Assembly (NCBI GenBank): GCA_024277255.1
Contig: JAJRVQ010000138.1
Coordinates: 18,101 to 82,100, forward strand
Direction: 5' to 3'
Length of the DNA: 64,000 nt
Origin: Acidobacteriota bacterium
GTDB lineage: Bacteria; Acidobacteriota; Thermoanaerobaculia; Multivoradales; SZUA-115
How positions within the stretch are numbered: position 1 is the first letter of the stretch; the number at the start of each line of letters is the position of its first letter. A program made the translations under genes and the position numbers. Under the pieces are notes generated by a model, which saw only the letters and a program-made list of their open reading frames with translations, ran no database searches and was not told the origin of the DNA. Shown here piece by piece: positions 55,266-63,554 of the stretch.

Positions 55266-55609
55266 AGGGAAGGACCGAGCCGAGAGCCAGCAGGCACGGG
55301 GCGTCAAGAAACGCCCAGCGACGAGTTCCCGCTGAAGCGACCCTGAGCCCGCGGGCAGGAGGCTACGCCGGACACGGATCGGCTCGCGGAGGAGAAGCGC
55401 CCGTACCTGTCTGCGGAGCGTCAGCGACGCCTCGTTGGGGGAGCTGGCCAAGAACCACGCTTCTTGGCCAGCTGGGGGCTGCGCGACAGCCCCCAAAATC
55501 ATAAAGGGCGGGGGGTTGGAGGACGCGGGCGCCCGTAGCGAGCCGACTCGTAGGGCAACCATCCTGCCCACGCGGACGACCGGGGAGCGCCGCGGCGACG
55601 AGGAGCCCC

Positions 55610-55942
55610 TCAGTGAGTCGTCTCGTCCTCATCGAGCCGCGACGCAGCAACGTACCGAACCACCGAACGAACGCTGGGATCAAGGTTCAAGAAACACACA
55701 CGCGACAGAAAAGCTTCACGTCCTAGATGCGAGGCAAGCTTCCCGACCAGCTCATCCGCGAACGACTGAGTCACGACGTTCACTCCAGACCAATCCAGCA
55801 CCAGCGTGGCTTCTCTTGCCGACAAGATGGACTCCGCCTTTTCGCGAATCCGAGCACCAAGGTGACGGGTCCCCAGAAAACCAGACCAATCGGTCAGCGT
55901 CACCACCCGATTCGTGTGGGTTGACTCAGAACTGAATTTCAT
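55610..55942 (-). CDS. STAS-like (DUF4325) domain protein
   Basis: The 110-residue protein starts at the ATG at 55942, with GGAGGG about 7 bases upstream and inside the end of the preceding HATPase gene (17-base overlap). The sequence LVLDWSGVNVVTQSFADELVGKL is typical of the STAS-like DUF4325 family, whose members often pair with an ATP-binding protein. It has no membrane segment. Pairing with the HATPase suggests a kinase/antagonist switch like RsbW/RsbV. The domain lacks the canonical MDSSG site; the Ser in VVTQSFADE occupies the equivalent place. Confidence 0.78.
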   Translation of the reverse strand: MKFSSESTHTNRVVTLTDWSGFLGTRHLGARIREKAESILSAREATLVLDWSGVNVVTQSFADELVGKLASHLGREAFLSRVCFLNLDPSVRSVVRYVAASRLDEDETTH

Positions 55943-56882
55943 CGTCACCCTCCAGTAGTACGAAGTCCTTTTCCGGCGGAGCATACCGATCAAAGATCGG
56001 CTTGCACTTGAGCGAGCCTGTCGTTTTCACCGATACGGCAACGATGGCGCCAGGCCATTCTAAGCCAGTATACCCCTGTTCATAACGGCCTCGGCACCTG
56101 ATCCATCCATCGTTCGAGTGGACATACAGAGTCCCACCATTCTCCGCGATCAACTCCCGGGTGAAGAAGAGTCCTTCCCCTGTGTGGTTTCCTGGCTTGC
56201 CAGTGACTTTGCATTGCAGGGCGCGTTTCACGGCCTCTTGCGCCGTGTGGATTGTGCCAGCCCACTGTGGGTTCTCTTCAAGCGTTGCGCGAAAGCCCTT
56301 GCCACAATCGACGATGGCCAATTCGATCCTCTCCTTCCGCGGATAGTGCTGCGCGCATACGATGGCATTCACGGAAGATTCAGCGTGGTGGAAGACATTG
56401 CCGATGACCTCGGACAGCACATATTCCACGCCTCTCATGTCTTCGTCGTTGAGACTGCACTGCTCCTGGAGAATGCTCGAAAGACCCGGTACGATCTTGT
56501 CAATCCTGGCTTCCGAGTCCACTTCAATCACTTCCTGGAATCGCCCTACGGATGGTCGCCGCGTCCAGTCATACTTTTTAGGGATCTTGATGAACTCGTA
56601 AAAGTCCATCCGCGCCAAATACGTGTCGACCTTGGGATCGGCCGGCTGAATGAGCTCGCCGGCCACCCACGACGCACTCCTACCAAGAGCCAACAATGCC
56701 GCGGTCAGAGTCGCAAGACCAGCAGCCGTTATGAAGCGGACGCGACTCAGGTCCAGCTCCAGCCTAAGTCGCCCGTGGCAGCGAGAGGCTTCGAATGCGG
56801 AAGCGAAGGAGCCCACCAAGGAAGGCAGCTCGTCGATATCCAGATCTCCCGCCAATTCGATAGGAATCCGCTTGGTTGACAC
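55926..56882 (-). CDS. STAS-HATPase fusion ATP-binding protein
   Basis: The 318-residue protein combines an N-terminal STAS-like part (IELAGDLDIDELPSLVGSF then LDLSRVRFITAAGLATL) with a C-terminal GHKL ATPase. The N-box is VEYVLSEVIGNVFHHAE, the G1-like box AIVDCGKGFRA, and GNHTGEGLFFTRELIAEN is the G2-like box. It overlaps the STAS-like gene downstream by 17 bases, so the proteins are probably made in fixed ratio. The start GTG at 56882 lacks a good ribosome binding site and may be misplaced. Codon use is somewhat less GC-rich than in nearby metabolic genes, so acquisition is possible. The downstream target is unknown. Confidence 0.78.
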   Translation of the reverse strand: MSTKRIPIELAGDLDIDELPSLVGSFASAFEASRCHGRLRLELDLSRVRFITAAGLATLTAALLALGRSASWVAGELIQPADPKVDTYLARMDFYEFIKIPKKYDWTRRPSVGRFQEVIEVDSEARIDKIVPGLSSILQEQCSLNDEDMRGVEYVLSEVIGNVFHHAESSVNAIVCAQHYPRKERIELAIVDCGKGFRATLEENPQWAGTIHTAQEAVKRALQCKVTGKPGNHTGEGLFFTRELIAENGGTLYVHSNDGWIRCRGRYEQGYTGLEWPGAIVAVSVKTTGSLKCKPIFDRYAPPEKDFVLLEGDDEIQF

Positions 56883-56982
56883 GTAGCCACGATACTACCG
56901 TGACATAGAAGCCAAACAAAGCCGAGAGTCGGCCTAAGCGGTAGGGTTCCCCCGGCCAGCACGGGCGCAATGAATTGCGCCC

Positions 56983-59451
56983 CTACGGGATCTGAACCTC
57001 CCTCTCCACCGGCCGCAAGCAACGGCTGTCGTCGCAAGGCTGGAAAGTCAGCACCAGGGCCGCGCGCTCGTTCAGCGGGTGCACCCGCCCGCGGATCTCC
57101 ACCTTGCCTTCGTAGACCGCGATCTCCTCATCGGCGAAGGCGAAGCGGACCTTTTCCGCCGTCGGGTAGCTCACCTGTTGCAACTCGGCATCTTTGCCCT
57201 CGACGGCGGTGGCGATCAAGAACTCGTCGCTCGCCGGGTTGGCATTGATGTGCCACCCCTCCTCGACCTCCAGAGTCAGGGTGAAGGCTCGGTACCCTTC
57301 ACCGTCCGCGGCCTCTTCGGCCAGCGACAAGGTCGAGGCGACCAGCTGTGCGGGATCCTGCATGGTCTCGGGGGGCACCCCAGCCGCCGGGGTCGAGGCC
57401 AGGTCGGAGTCCTCGGCGGACGGCGCGGCGCCGGCGCCGTAGTGGCGCACGGCGATGGTGAGCATGCGTGCCGCCTCGGGCATCTGTTCGACGACCGGCG
57501 CGAAGGCTAGGAGGGAACCGCGTGCCGCCTGCCGCCAGTGCGGCTGCTCGGTGCGCTCATCGAGTTCCAGCAGGTTGAGCACGGCGATGGCGTTGGGTGA
57601 CGGCGTGGCGCCGTCGGTCACGTCTTTGCTGCGCGCCATCAGGTTCGGGTTCTTGCCAGCGACGAAGAATCCGCCGGACGGATCGCCCAACCGCTCCATC
57701 TGCTGGCCGGTCAGCTCCACCGCCGCGCTCAGCCACTTGGCCTCGCCGGTGACGCGGTGTAGCTCCAGTAGACCGCGCACGAAGAAGGCGTAGTCGCCGA
57801 GATAGGCGGGGATCTTCGCTGTGCCAGCACGCCAGCTGTGCAGCAAGAGACCGTCCTCGCCACGCATCCGGGTGAGGACGAAATCCGCTGCCCGTGCGGC
57901 GCGTGCGGTGAGGTCGTCATCGCCTAGAGCCTTGCCCGCCCTGGCCATGCCGGCGATCGCCATGCCGTTCCAGTCGGCCAGCACCTTGTCGTCGGTGAGC
58001 GGCCGGTCTCTGCCGTCGCGGCGCTTCAACAGACGATCGCGCAGCGGTCGCATCTGCTCAAGAAGCTGGGCCAGCGACATGCGACGCCCCTTCGCCTGCT
58101 CGGGCAGCGGTTGCGGCAGGTGGAGCACATAGTGGTCGCCCTCGAAGAACGGTCGGCCTTCAAAGCCCAACAACGGTGCCAGGAAGGTTGCGTCTTCGGT
58201 CCCCAGGACCTCGTCGAGTTCCTCCCTCGTCCACACGTAGTAGGCACCTTCCTCGCCGTCGGTCTCGGCATCGATCGCACTCAGGAAGGCCCCGTCCGGC
58301 GAAGTCATCTCGCGAATCAGAAACTCGGCCGTCTCGCGGGTGATGCGGGCCAACTCCGGGTCCTGGGTGCGCTCGTACTCGGCCGCGTAGAGTTCGAGCA
58401 GCAAGCCGTTGTCATAGAGCATCTTCTCGAAATGCGGCACCTTCCACTCGCGATCCGTGGCGTAGCGATGAAAGCCGCCCGCCAGTTGGTCATAGATTCC
58501 ACCGCGCGCCATCTGATCGAGGGTGGCGGCGAGCATCCGGCCGGCTTGCGGGTCGTCGGCGGCCATCTCGCGCAGCAGAAAGAGGTTGGAGGGAGTCGGA
58601 AACTTGGGCGCCTGGCCAAAGCCGGCCCACTCCTTGTCGAAACGGCGTGCCAACCCGTCCAGTGATTTCTTGGCGGCCTCGGGCGAAGGCACCGCCGTGG
58701 CTGGCTGACCACGCTCCTCCAGATAGCCGCGAATCGCCTTGCTGACCTCCTCAGCCTGGCTCTCGACCTCGCTGCGCCGGTTCTTCCAAGCGTCGCTCAG
58801 ACCGATGAGCAGGGTGGAGAATCCCGGGCGCCCTCCCTGATCGGTGGGCGGGAAGTAAGTGCCGGCATAGAACGGCTTGAGATCCGGGGTCAGGAAGACC
58901 GAGTTGGGCCACCCACCGCTGCCGGTCAGCATCTGGGTCGCCGCCATGTAGATCTCGTCCAAATCGGGCCGTTCCTCGCGATCGACCTTGATGTTGATGA
59001 AGTTGCGATTCATCAGCTCGGCGATCTCCGGGTTGGAGAAGGACTGCCGCTCCATGACGTGGCACCAGTAGCAGGTCGAGTAACCGACCGAGAGGAAGAT
59101 CGGTTTGCCTTCCTTACGAGCGCGCTCGAAAGCTTCCTCACCCCATGGATACCAGTCGACGGGGTTGTACTGGTGCAGCAACAGGTAAGGGCTACTCTCG
59201 CGCGCCAGGCGGTTCGGCTTGCCACCCTCGGCATGGTGGTTGGAGGCAGTATCAGCGTCGCTTGCCGTATCATCGGACATGGATCGCTCCTCGGTCGCCG
59301 AAGAGGCGGCTGGTGATGGTGCTGGATCTTGAGGCGGCGGCGGATCTGCCGAGCAACTCGCCACAGCCGGCAGAACGATCGCGGCAAACCCCAATGCTGT
59401 CAGTAAGATACCGGCAAGACGAATAGCCGGCTCGGGTGAGTTTCGCTTCAT
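56983..59451 (-). CDS. Lipoprotein DUF255 thioredoxin-like protein (YyaL/SSP411 family) with C-terminal DsbD_N-like domain
   Basis: The 822-residue protein starts with a signal sequence and lipobox-like VASCS. Residues 75-235 match the DUF255 thioredoxin-like domain: [20 protein letters not shown] then [18 protein letters not shown] six-hairpin glycosidase-like region follows ([38 protein letters not shown]). The last 105 residues look like the DsbD N-terminal domain ([20 protein letters not shown] and [14 protein letters not shown] with two Cys). This end is unusual for the family and would suit a periplasmic redox role. It is divergent from the secreted-protein gene at 59644. Confidence 0.83.
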   Translation of the reverse strand: MKRNSPEPAIRLAGILLTALGFAAIVLPAVASCSADPPPPQDPAPSPAASSATEERSMSDDTASDADTASNHHAEGGKPNRLARESSPYLLLHQYNPVDWYPWGEEAFERARKEGKPIFLSVGYSTCYWCHVMERQSFSNPEIAELMNRNFINIKVDREERPDLDEIYMAATQMLTGSGGWPNSVFLTPDLKPFYAGTYFPPTDQGGRPGFSTLLIGLSDAWKNRRSEVESQAEEVSKAIRGYLEERGQPATAVPSPEAAKKSLDGLARRFDKEWAGFGQAPKFPTPSNLFLLREMAADDPQAGRMLAATLDQMARGGIYDQLAGGFHRYATDREWKVPHFEKMLYDNGLLLELYAAEYERTQDPELARITRETAEFLIREMTSPDGAFLSAIDAETDGEEGAYYVWTREELDEVLGTEDATFLAPLLGFEGRPFFEGDHYVLHLPQPLPEQAKGRRMSLAQLLEQMRPLRDRLLKRRDGRDRPLTDDKVLADWNGMAIAGMARAGKALGDDDLTARAARAADFVLTRMRGEDGLLLHSWRAGTAKIPAYLGDYAFFVRGLLELHRVTGEAKWLSAAVELTGQQMERLGDPSGGFFVAGKNPNLMARSKDVTDGATPSPNAIAVLNLLELDERTEQPHWRQAARGSLLAFAPVVEQMPEAARMLTIAVRHYGAGAAPSAEDSDLASTPAAGVPPETMQDPAQLVASTLSLAEEAADGEGYRAFTLTLEVEEGWHINANPASDEFLIATAVEGKDAELQQVSYPTAEKVRFAFADEEIAVYEGKVEIRGRVHPLNERAALVLTFQPCDDSRCLRPVEREVQIP

Positions 59452-59643
59452 GGCCAGATAATAGCAGCAGGGCTGCCAGACGTCTCCGGCACAAATCGGT
59501 GCAAGAAACTTGGGGAGCTGTCTCCAGGTGGTGGGTCGATCCGGCGGAGCGCCTCTGTGATCGAGAGGAGGTCTGTACTACGATGCAACTCGGTTTGACA
59601 GCCGTTGCCCCCCATCTCATCGACTCAACTACGAGGCATGCCG

Positions 59644-60429
59644 ATGCGCGACTCCCGGTCCCTTCTTCGCCCCTGGATCTTGCTGCTCGGACTCTGCGGG
59701 CTCACCGCCACCTTCGCCGGCACAGCCACCGCCGATTCCACCAAGGCCGAAACCCTCACCGCCCAGGTGATGGAGGCTCTCGGCGGCGCTGAGGCCTGGC
59801 AAGCCACCCGCTTCATCCGCTTCACCTTCGCCGGCTTCCGCACCCACCACTGGGACAAGCACACCGGTCGCCATCGTCTGGAGTTCAAGGACCGAGAAGG
59901 GCGCCACCATGTCGTGCTGCATAACGTCGTCAACCACCAGGGCAAGGCATGGCGCGACGGCACCCTGCTTGAGGGCGAGGAGCTAGCCCAGGTGCTGGAG
60001 GCCGCGCGTGCCGCTTGGATCAACGACACCTACTGGCTGCTCATGCCCTACAAGCTGCGCGATCCCGGAGTGACCCTGACCTACGACGGCCAAGAGACGA
60101 TCGATGGCATCACCTACGACAAGCTCCACCTGAGCTTCGCCGGCGTCGGTCTGACCCCGGGAGACCAGTACTGGGCCTACATCAACCCGAAAACGCACCT
60201 GATGGACCGCTGGGCCTACTTCCTGCAGAGCTACGAGGAGGGCAAGGAAGCCACCCATTGGATGTGGACAGGCTGGCAGCGTTACGGCGAGATCATGCTC
60301 GCCTCCGGCCGGAAGAATCCCGCCTCCGGCCGGGAATTGCCGCTGGCGGGGATCGCCGTCTTGGATTCGATCCCGGATCGTGTTTTTGAATCGCCTGAGA
60401 GTGTAGCGATGAAAGGGAGCGAACAATGA
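59644..60429 (+). CDS. Secreted protein of unknown function
   Basis: From the ATG at 59644, which has GAGG about 8 bases upstream, the protein has 261 residues; an in-frame ATG at 59638 is the alternative. A signal peptide (WILLLGLCGLTATFAGTATA) is followed by a beta-rich domain without known motif, with segments TFAGFRTHHWDKHTGRHRLE, LLMPYKLRDPGVTLTYDG and YWAYINPKTHLMDRWAYF. The layout resembles LolA/LolB-like outer-membrane lipid-binding folds, which is weak evidence. It overlaps the start of the MOSC gene by four bases (ATGA), so the two are co-expressed. Confidence 0.7.
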   Translation: MRDSRSLLRPWILLLGLCGLTATFAGTATADSTKAETLTAQVMEALGGAEAWQATRFIRFTFAGFRTHHWDKHTGRHRLEFKDREGRHHVVLHNVVNHQGKAWRDGTLLEGEELAQVLEAARAAWINDTYWLLMPYKLRDPGVTLTYDGQETIDGITYDKLHLSFAGVGLTPGDQYWAYINPKTHLMDRWAYFLQSYEEGKEATHWMWTGWQRYGEIMLASGRKNPASGRELPLAGIAVLDSIPDRVFESPESVAMKGSEQ

Positions 60430-60878
60430 GCAACGAATCAGGGGTCCTCGCCGCACTGTGGATCAAGCCGGCCCGGCGCGCCCCGATGGAGCCGGCGCAG
60501 GCCGGTCGGCTGATCACTCAACGCGGCATGGAGGGCGACGCCAATCTAGACCGCCCCCGGCAGATCACCATCATCGAAGAGGAGAAGTTCGAGCTGATGA
60601 GTACCGAACTCGGTGCCAAGATCGAGCCGGTGTGGCGACGGGCCAATCTGATGGTCCGCGGACTGTCGCTCGAAAAGTCCCAAGATCGGGTGCTGCGCAT
60701 CGGCGGCGCCCGGCTGCGCGTGGCAGGTGAGACCCACGGCTGTAGCCGCATGGACGAGGCCTTCCAAGGGCTGCGCGCGGCGATGACGGAGCACTCAGCC
60801 TCCGGCATCTACGCCGACGTACTCGAAGATGCCGAGATTCGGGTGGGCGACGAGGTTCGCTGGGAGGAGCCGGCCTAG
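60426..60878 (+). CDS. MOSC-domain protein
   Basis: The 150-residue protein is a single MOSC domain: AALWIKPARRAPMEPAQAG at the start, GMEGDANLDRPRQITII, and the conserved Cys in VAGETHGCSRMDEAF. MOSC domains bind molybdenum cofactor or bring sulfur carriers together. The small stand-alone form resembles YiiM-type proteins acting on N-hydroxylated compounds. Its start overlaps the upstream secreted-protein gene and its stop overlaps the convergent hemerythrin gene by four bases. Confidence 0.85.
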   Translation: MSNESGVLAALWIKPARRAPMEPAQAGRLITQRGMEGDANLDRPRQITIIEEEKFELMSTELGAKIEPVWRRANLMVRGLSLEKSQDRVLRIGGARLRVAGETHGCSRMDEAFQGLRAAMTEHSASGIYADVLEDAEIRVGDEVRWEEPA

Positions 60879-61348
60879 CCAGCGCCTTTCGCAGTGTTGA
60901 TATCCACACTGCGGATATCAACACTGCGACTCTGAGCCCACAGAGTCCCGAGTTTCTCCAGGAGTTCCTCCGCCAGGTGCTCCTTAGCCAGGCCGAAGAG
61001 CACGCTCTCCTCCTTGTCGAAATGTTCGCGAGTCATCTCGATGAGCCGAGTCGCCAGCGGCTCGATCTCCTCAGGCGAAGCCAGCGCCAGACGGGCGAGG
61101 ATCGCTTCGATCTGTTCGTGATCGGCAAGCATGACACCCAGCGGCCCCGAGCCCAGACCGAGGTGCGGTTCCAGCTCCTTGAACAGTAGATCTTCTTCGA
61201 TCGTCGCATGACTCTCCAAGGCCGAGGCCAACATCACTACCGCCAACCTCGTCTCGTCCGGGCTCCAGTCTTGCTTCTTGCGCTCGATCTTGTCGAGTAG
61301 GGCATAGATCACGGCGTGCTCGCCGAGGAGTGCAGGGATGATGTTCAT
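60875..61348 (-). CDS. Hemerythrin-like HHE domain protein
   Basis: The 157-residue protein starts at the ATG at 61348, which has AAGGAG 8 bases upstream. It has a four-helix HHE pattern: ALLGEHAVIYALLDKIE, ASALESHATIEEDLLFKELE, VMLADHEQIEAILARL and MTREHFDKEESVLFGLAKE. These His and Glu residues would bind a di-iron site for oxygen, NO or redox sensing. The last 18 residues contain a duplicated RSVDI encoded by a 15-base repeat. It is convergent with the MOSC gene. Confidence 0.85.
   Translation of the reverse strand: MNIIPALLGEHAVIYALLDKIERKKQDWSPDETRLAVVMLASALESHATIEEDLLFKELEPHLGLGSGPLGVMLADHEQIEAILARLALASPEEIEPLATRLIEMTREHFDKEESVLFGLAKEHLAEELLEKLGTLWAQSRSVDIRSVDINTAKGAG
60891..60927. repeat. 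Perfect 15-base inverted repeat within the hemerythrin gene end
   Basis: GCAGTGTTGATATCC (60891-60905) and GGATATCAACACTGC (60913-60927) are exact reverse complements with a 7-base loop. The same stretch encodes two copies of RSVDI in the hemerythrin C-terminus, so a direct repeat and a hairpin coincide. It sits at the junction of convergent genes and may slow or stop transcription from either side, although no T-run follows on either strand. Confidence 0.6.
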
Positions 61349-61471
61349 GGGGCTCCTTCTTCCACAGGTCTGTTGCCGTAAATCACAGTAGCCAGGTTGA
61401 TCACTACTGATGAAGCAGTAGACCACAGCCACACCCACTGCCGACCAGTCGCCGGCCCGGCAGATTAGTAC

Positions 61472-61500
61472 TTGACTTGCACTATTACCTGCCATACAAT
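61472..61500 (+). promoter_or_regulatory. Predicted sigma-70 promoter upstream of the accessory winged-helix gene
   Basis: TTGACT (61472-61477) and TACAAT (61495-61500) are 17 bases apart, close to consensus and the best promoter match I saw. The start would fall near 61507, about 40 bases before the gene at 61546. A consensus-like promoter is notable in such a GC-rich genome and suits an acquired segment. Confidence 0.68.
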
Positions 61501-61545
61501 CCCGCCAGACTTGGCCGGGTACAACAGGCAATAAGAGGAGCTCAG

Positions 61546-61941
61546 ATGCGAGTCACAAGAGAGAACGTGCTATCCGCCGTTCGACAAATAGGGGAAAATA
61601 AGCCGCACTTCCAGTCTAGAGAGATCAGGGAACACCTCCATATCGCCACCTCGGAGCGGAATTCTGTAGCCACGGTCCACAATTGGATCAAGAGCCTTGA
61701 GCGAGATGGAATTATCGAAGAGGTACCGACTGGCAGAAGGAGGAACAAGTACTTTAGACTTTCAAACCCAGAATCTAACGAGAAAACAGCTGTAGTTGTA
61801 GCACCAACTCCTACACAGGTTACGACAACAACTGCTCCTGATCGGTTAACTCGGATAGAACAGACCCTTTTCAGACTTGACGCCAAAGTGAATAAGATCC
61901 TAGAAACTCTCGGATTGAAACCGCCCAAAGGAGGAACCTGA
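61546..61941 (+). CDS. Winged-helix-like DNA-binding protein of an accessory gene pair
   Basis: From the ATG at 61546, which has GAGGAG about 7 bases upstream, the protein has 131 residues. The first 75 residues fit a winged helix: REIREHLHIATSERNSVATV then HNWIKSLERDGIIEEVPTGR. A Thr/Val-rich linker (VVVAPTPTQVTTTTAP) leads to a short helical end (RIEQTLFRLDAKVNKILETL). The coding sequence is clearly lower in GC than the rest of the window. The stop overlaps the next ATG (TGATG), so the two genes are coupled. It may regulate its own consensus promoter. I do not recognise the family. Confidence 0.72.
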   Translation: MRVTRENVLSAVRQIGENKPHFQSREIREHLHIATSERNSVATVHNWIKSLERDGIIEEVPTGRRRNKYFRLSNPESNEKTAVVVAPTPTQVTTTTAPDRLTRIEQTLFRLDAKVNKILETLGLKPPKGGT

Positions 61942-62156
61942 TGCCAAAATTGACAAACTCATTCCAAATACGTCCAAAATATGTACAGGAAGTAATTATA
62001 GGACCAGGTAAGAACATTATAGGAGCTATCCGAGTCACGCCAGCAGCAGTCAAGTGGAAAGGAACTCGACAGAAGAAGTTTTACTCTGTTCCGTTGCATC
62101 AATTCACCAAGTGGATGGAATCGTCCTCCACGAACGCTGCCCGAGTCGGTCGCTAG
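61941..62156 (+). CDS. Small basic hypothetical protein coupled to the winged-helix gene
   Basis: The 71-residue protein begins within the upstream stop (TGATG) after an AGGAGG, good evidence of translation. It is basic with a beta-like pattern (FQIRPKYVQEVIIGPGKNII, GAIRVTPAAVKWKGTRQKKF). It has no hydrophobic helix and no recognised motif. The low GC matches the previous gene, so the pair probably arrived together. The C-terminus, about 15 residues, has a composition more like the host sequence. Confidence 0.6.
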   Translation: MPKLTNSFQIRPKYVQEVIIGPGKNIIGAIRVTPAAVKWKGTRQKKFYSVPLHQFTKWMESSSTNAARVGR

Positions 62157-62231
62157 GCTGAGAGTTCATCGGTTGGGGGCATGCGAGGCTGCAACCTGTG
62201 GGGCTATCCCATAGACCACCCCTTGACTGAA

Positions 62232-62249
62232 CTTAACTCAGGAGTTAAG
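62232..62249 (+). promoter_or_regulatory. Palindromic operator overlapping the higB ribosome binding site
   Basis: CTTAACTC-AG-GAGTTAAG is a perfect 8-base dyad that abuts the ATG of the toxin gene and contains its AGGAG. It is placed to be bound by the HigA-type antitoxin or to fold in RNA and hide the ribosome binding site. A TTGACT hexamer lies just upstream (62223-62228). Confidence 0.55.
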
Positions 62250-62672
62250 ATGCGTCTAGTACGAATCGGGAGGCCGCCCGAACAGGCTGTCTGGGATGTC
62301 CTGGCGGTAGCCGACGCGCAAGGGCGTACCTTGCGCGACCAGCTGCTCAGGGCTGACCGGGCCGACCATGACGCACAGGCCATGCTGGCTATCCTTGAAC
62401 GGCATATTCCTGATCATGGCCCCGACACCCGGAACAAGAACAAGTGCAAGCCTCTAGGACAGGACATCTTCGAGTTTCGACGCGGAGCCATCCGGGTGCT
62501 CTGGTTCTATGATCCCCGCGTTCGTCGGCTCATCATCTGTACTCACCGCTTCTACAAGCAGAGCCAGAAGACCCCGAAGCGCGAAATCGATAGGGCGATT
62601 GAATACCGCGCCCGTTACTTGGCGGCAGAATCCTCAGGCAAGCTACTGCTACCCGGAGACAAACCCAGATGA
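62250..62672 (+). CDS. higB: HigB-type toxin (Gp49-like, RelE superfamily)
   Basis: The 140-residue protein starts at the ATG at 62250 with AGGAG just upstream. The C-terminal half fits the phage Gp49-like/HigB family: IFEFRRGAIRVLWFYDPRVR, then LIICTHRFYKQSQKTPKREI, which is the family's Lys/Thr-rich end. HigB toxins cut mRNA on the ribosome. The N-terminal 60 residues are longer than in minimal HigB proteins. It overlaps the antitoxin start by four bases, giving the toxin-first order typical of higBA loci. Confidence 0.8.
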   Translation: MRLVRIGRPPEQAVWDVLAVADAQGRTLRDQLLRADRADHDAQAMLAILERHIPDHGPDTRNKNKCKPLGQDIFEFRRGAIRVLWFYDPRVRRLIICTHRFYKQSQKTPKREIDRAIEYRARYLAAESSGKLLLPGDKPR

Positions 62673-63103
62673 ACCCAGAAAAGAGTCGGTCCACCGAGTA
62701 TTGGATGGCCCTGTCCCGGATGGGCTTCGAAGATGACCTACACCGGCTGATGGAAGAGCAAGGGATGTCTCGCTCAGCTCTCGCAACCGCGATTGAAGCA
62801 ACGCCGCCGTACATCAGCAAGTTGCTCAACGGAAACGGTGGGAATTTCACCCTGCGCACGCTAGTGAAGCTCGCGCGTGCACTGAAGGCTCTGGTGGAAA
62901 TCCGCCTGGTCGCTGACGGTCGAGAAGTCATACGAGTGATGACCATCGAAAAGGCACGCGAACTGGACGATCGGCGCGAAGAGGCCCTTGGGAACCGGAG
63001 CCATGGAGAATACTTAGCTCCAGTCATTCAATTTCCAGGCACAGCAATTTCCGCGAGTCCACCAATCAATTTCGCGAGCGATGTTGGGGTGGCACGTGGC
63101 TGA
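62669..63103 (+). CDS. higA: HigA-type antitoxin (XRE helix-turn-helix)
   Basis: The 144-residue protein has a Cro/C1-type helix-turn-helix near residues 20-75: LHRLMEEQGMSRSALATAIE then ATPPYISKLLNGNGGNFTLR and TLVKLARALKALVEIRL. A longer, polar C-terminal part follows. It probably binds HigB and the palindrome at 62232-62249. The start ATG overlaps the higB stop. The C-terminus (about 40 residues) has no similarity known to me. Its stop overlaps the start of the next gene. Confidence 0.8.
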   Translation: MNPEKSRSTEYWMALSRMGFEDDLHRLMEEQGMSRSALATAIEATPPYISKLLNGNGGNFTLRTLVKLARALKALVEIRLVADGREVIRVMTIEKARELDDRREEALGNRSHGEYLAPVIQFPGTAISASPPINFASDVGVARG

Positions 63104-63554
63104 GATCCGCTGGGCTATCTTCTGTCGTAGAGCGAGCATTGACAGGCAGTCAAACGTTATGAGCTTGCTTGAGATTGCCGACGAGTTGAGAGTCTGGGCC
63201 ATTCCAGAGGTACAGGAAGCAGACAATCCAGCTCTGCCGCTGGATAACCAGCTCGTTTCGACGTGGGTTCGCAGCCACCGCGACGAGCCGGAGAAGTTCA
63301 ACGTTTCCGTCACAGTCACGACGCCTGACGGTGAAACTCATGATCCATTCGTGCAGATTGAGGGAGACCTTGAGGAGCACATCCGAACGCGGATCGTCAT
63401 CCAAGTACAGTCCATCCCATTTAGAGGTTCGGGGACCTACTGGTTCAACCTCCGATATCATCCAACGCCGGAGGATGCGGGGGCGGTCGTGATGCGCGTT
63501 TCACTCGATCTGAAGCTTGAGAACCCAGGTTCATCTTCTCTCGAAGAGAACTAA
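63096..63554 (+). CDS. DUF6941-like protein downstream of higBA
   Basis: The protein has about 152 residues from a GTG at 63096 (GGGG upstream), or 157 from an ATG at 63081, both overlapping the higA end. The segment IRWAIFCRRASIDRQSNVMS and LLEIADELRVW matches the N-terminal pattern of DUF6941-type proteins. The rest is beta-rich (VSVTVTTPDGETHDPFVQIE, GSGTYWFNLRYHPTPEDAG). Function is not known. The overlap with higA makes it a probable third member of this unit. GC is slightly below the window average. Confidence 0.65.
   Translation: MAEIRWAIFCRRASIDRQSNVMSLLEIADELRVWAIPEVQEADNPALPLDNQLVSTWVRSHRDEPEKFNVSVTVTTPDGETHDPFVQIEGDLEEHIRTRIVIQVQSIPFRGSGTYWFNLRYHPTPEDAGAVVMRVSLDLKLENPGSSSLEEN

Larger units (their letters stand above)
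54982..55609. other. Repeat-rich intergenic region of about 630 bases
   Basis: No credible gene is seen here; long open frames on both strands are artefacts of high GC and of the repeats. The region holds the MITE-like inverted repeat at 55003-55146 and the tandem repeats at 55171-55265. The segment 55266-55609 is GC-rich with no recognised gene, RNA or conserved motif. It separates the metH promoter from the STAS-like/HATPase pair. Confidence 0.5.

Noticed and set aside
54956..55571. Several open frames of 70-160 codons on both strands after metH
   Set aside because: They are Arg/Ala/Pro-rich, run through the inverted and tandem repeats and lack ribosome binding sites.
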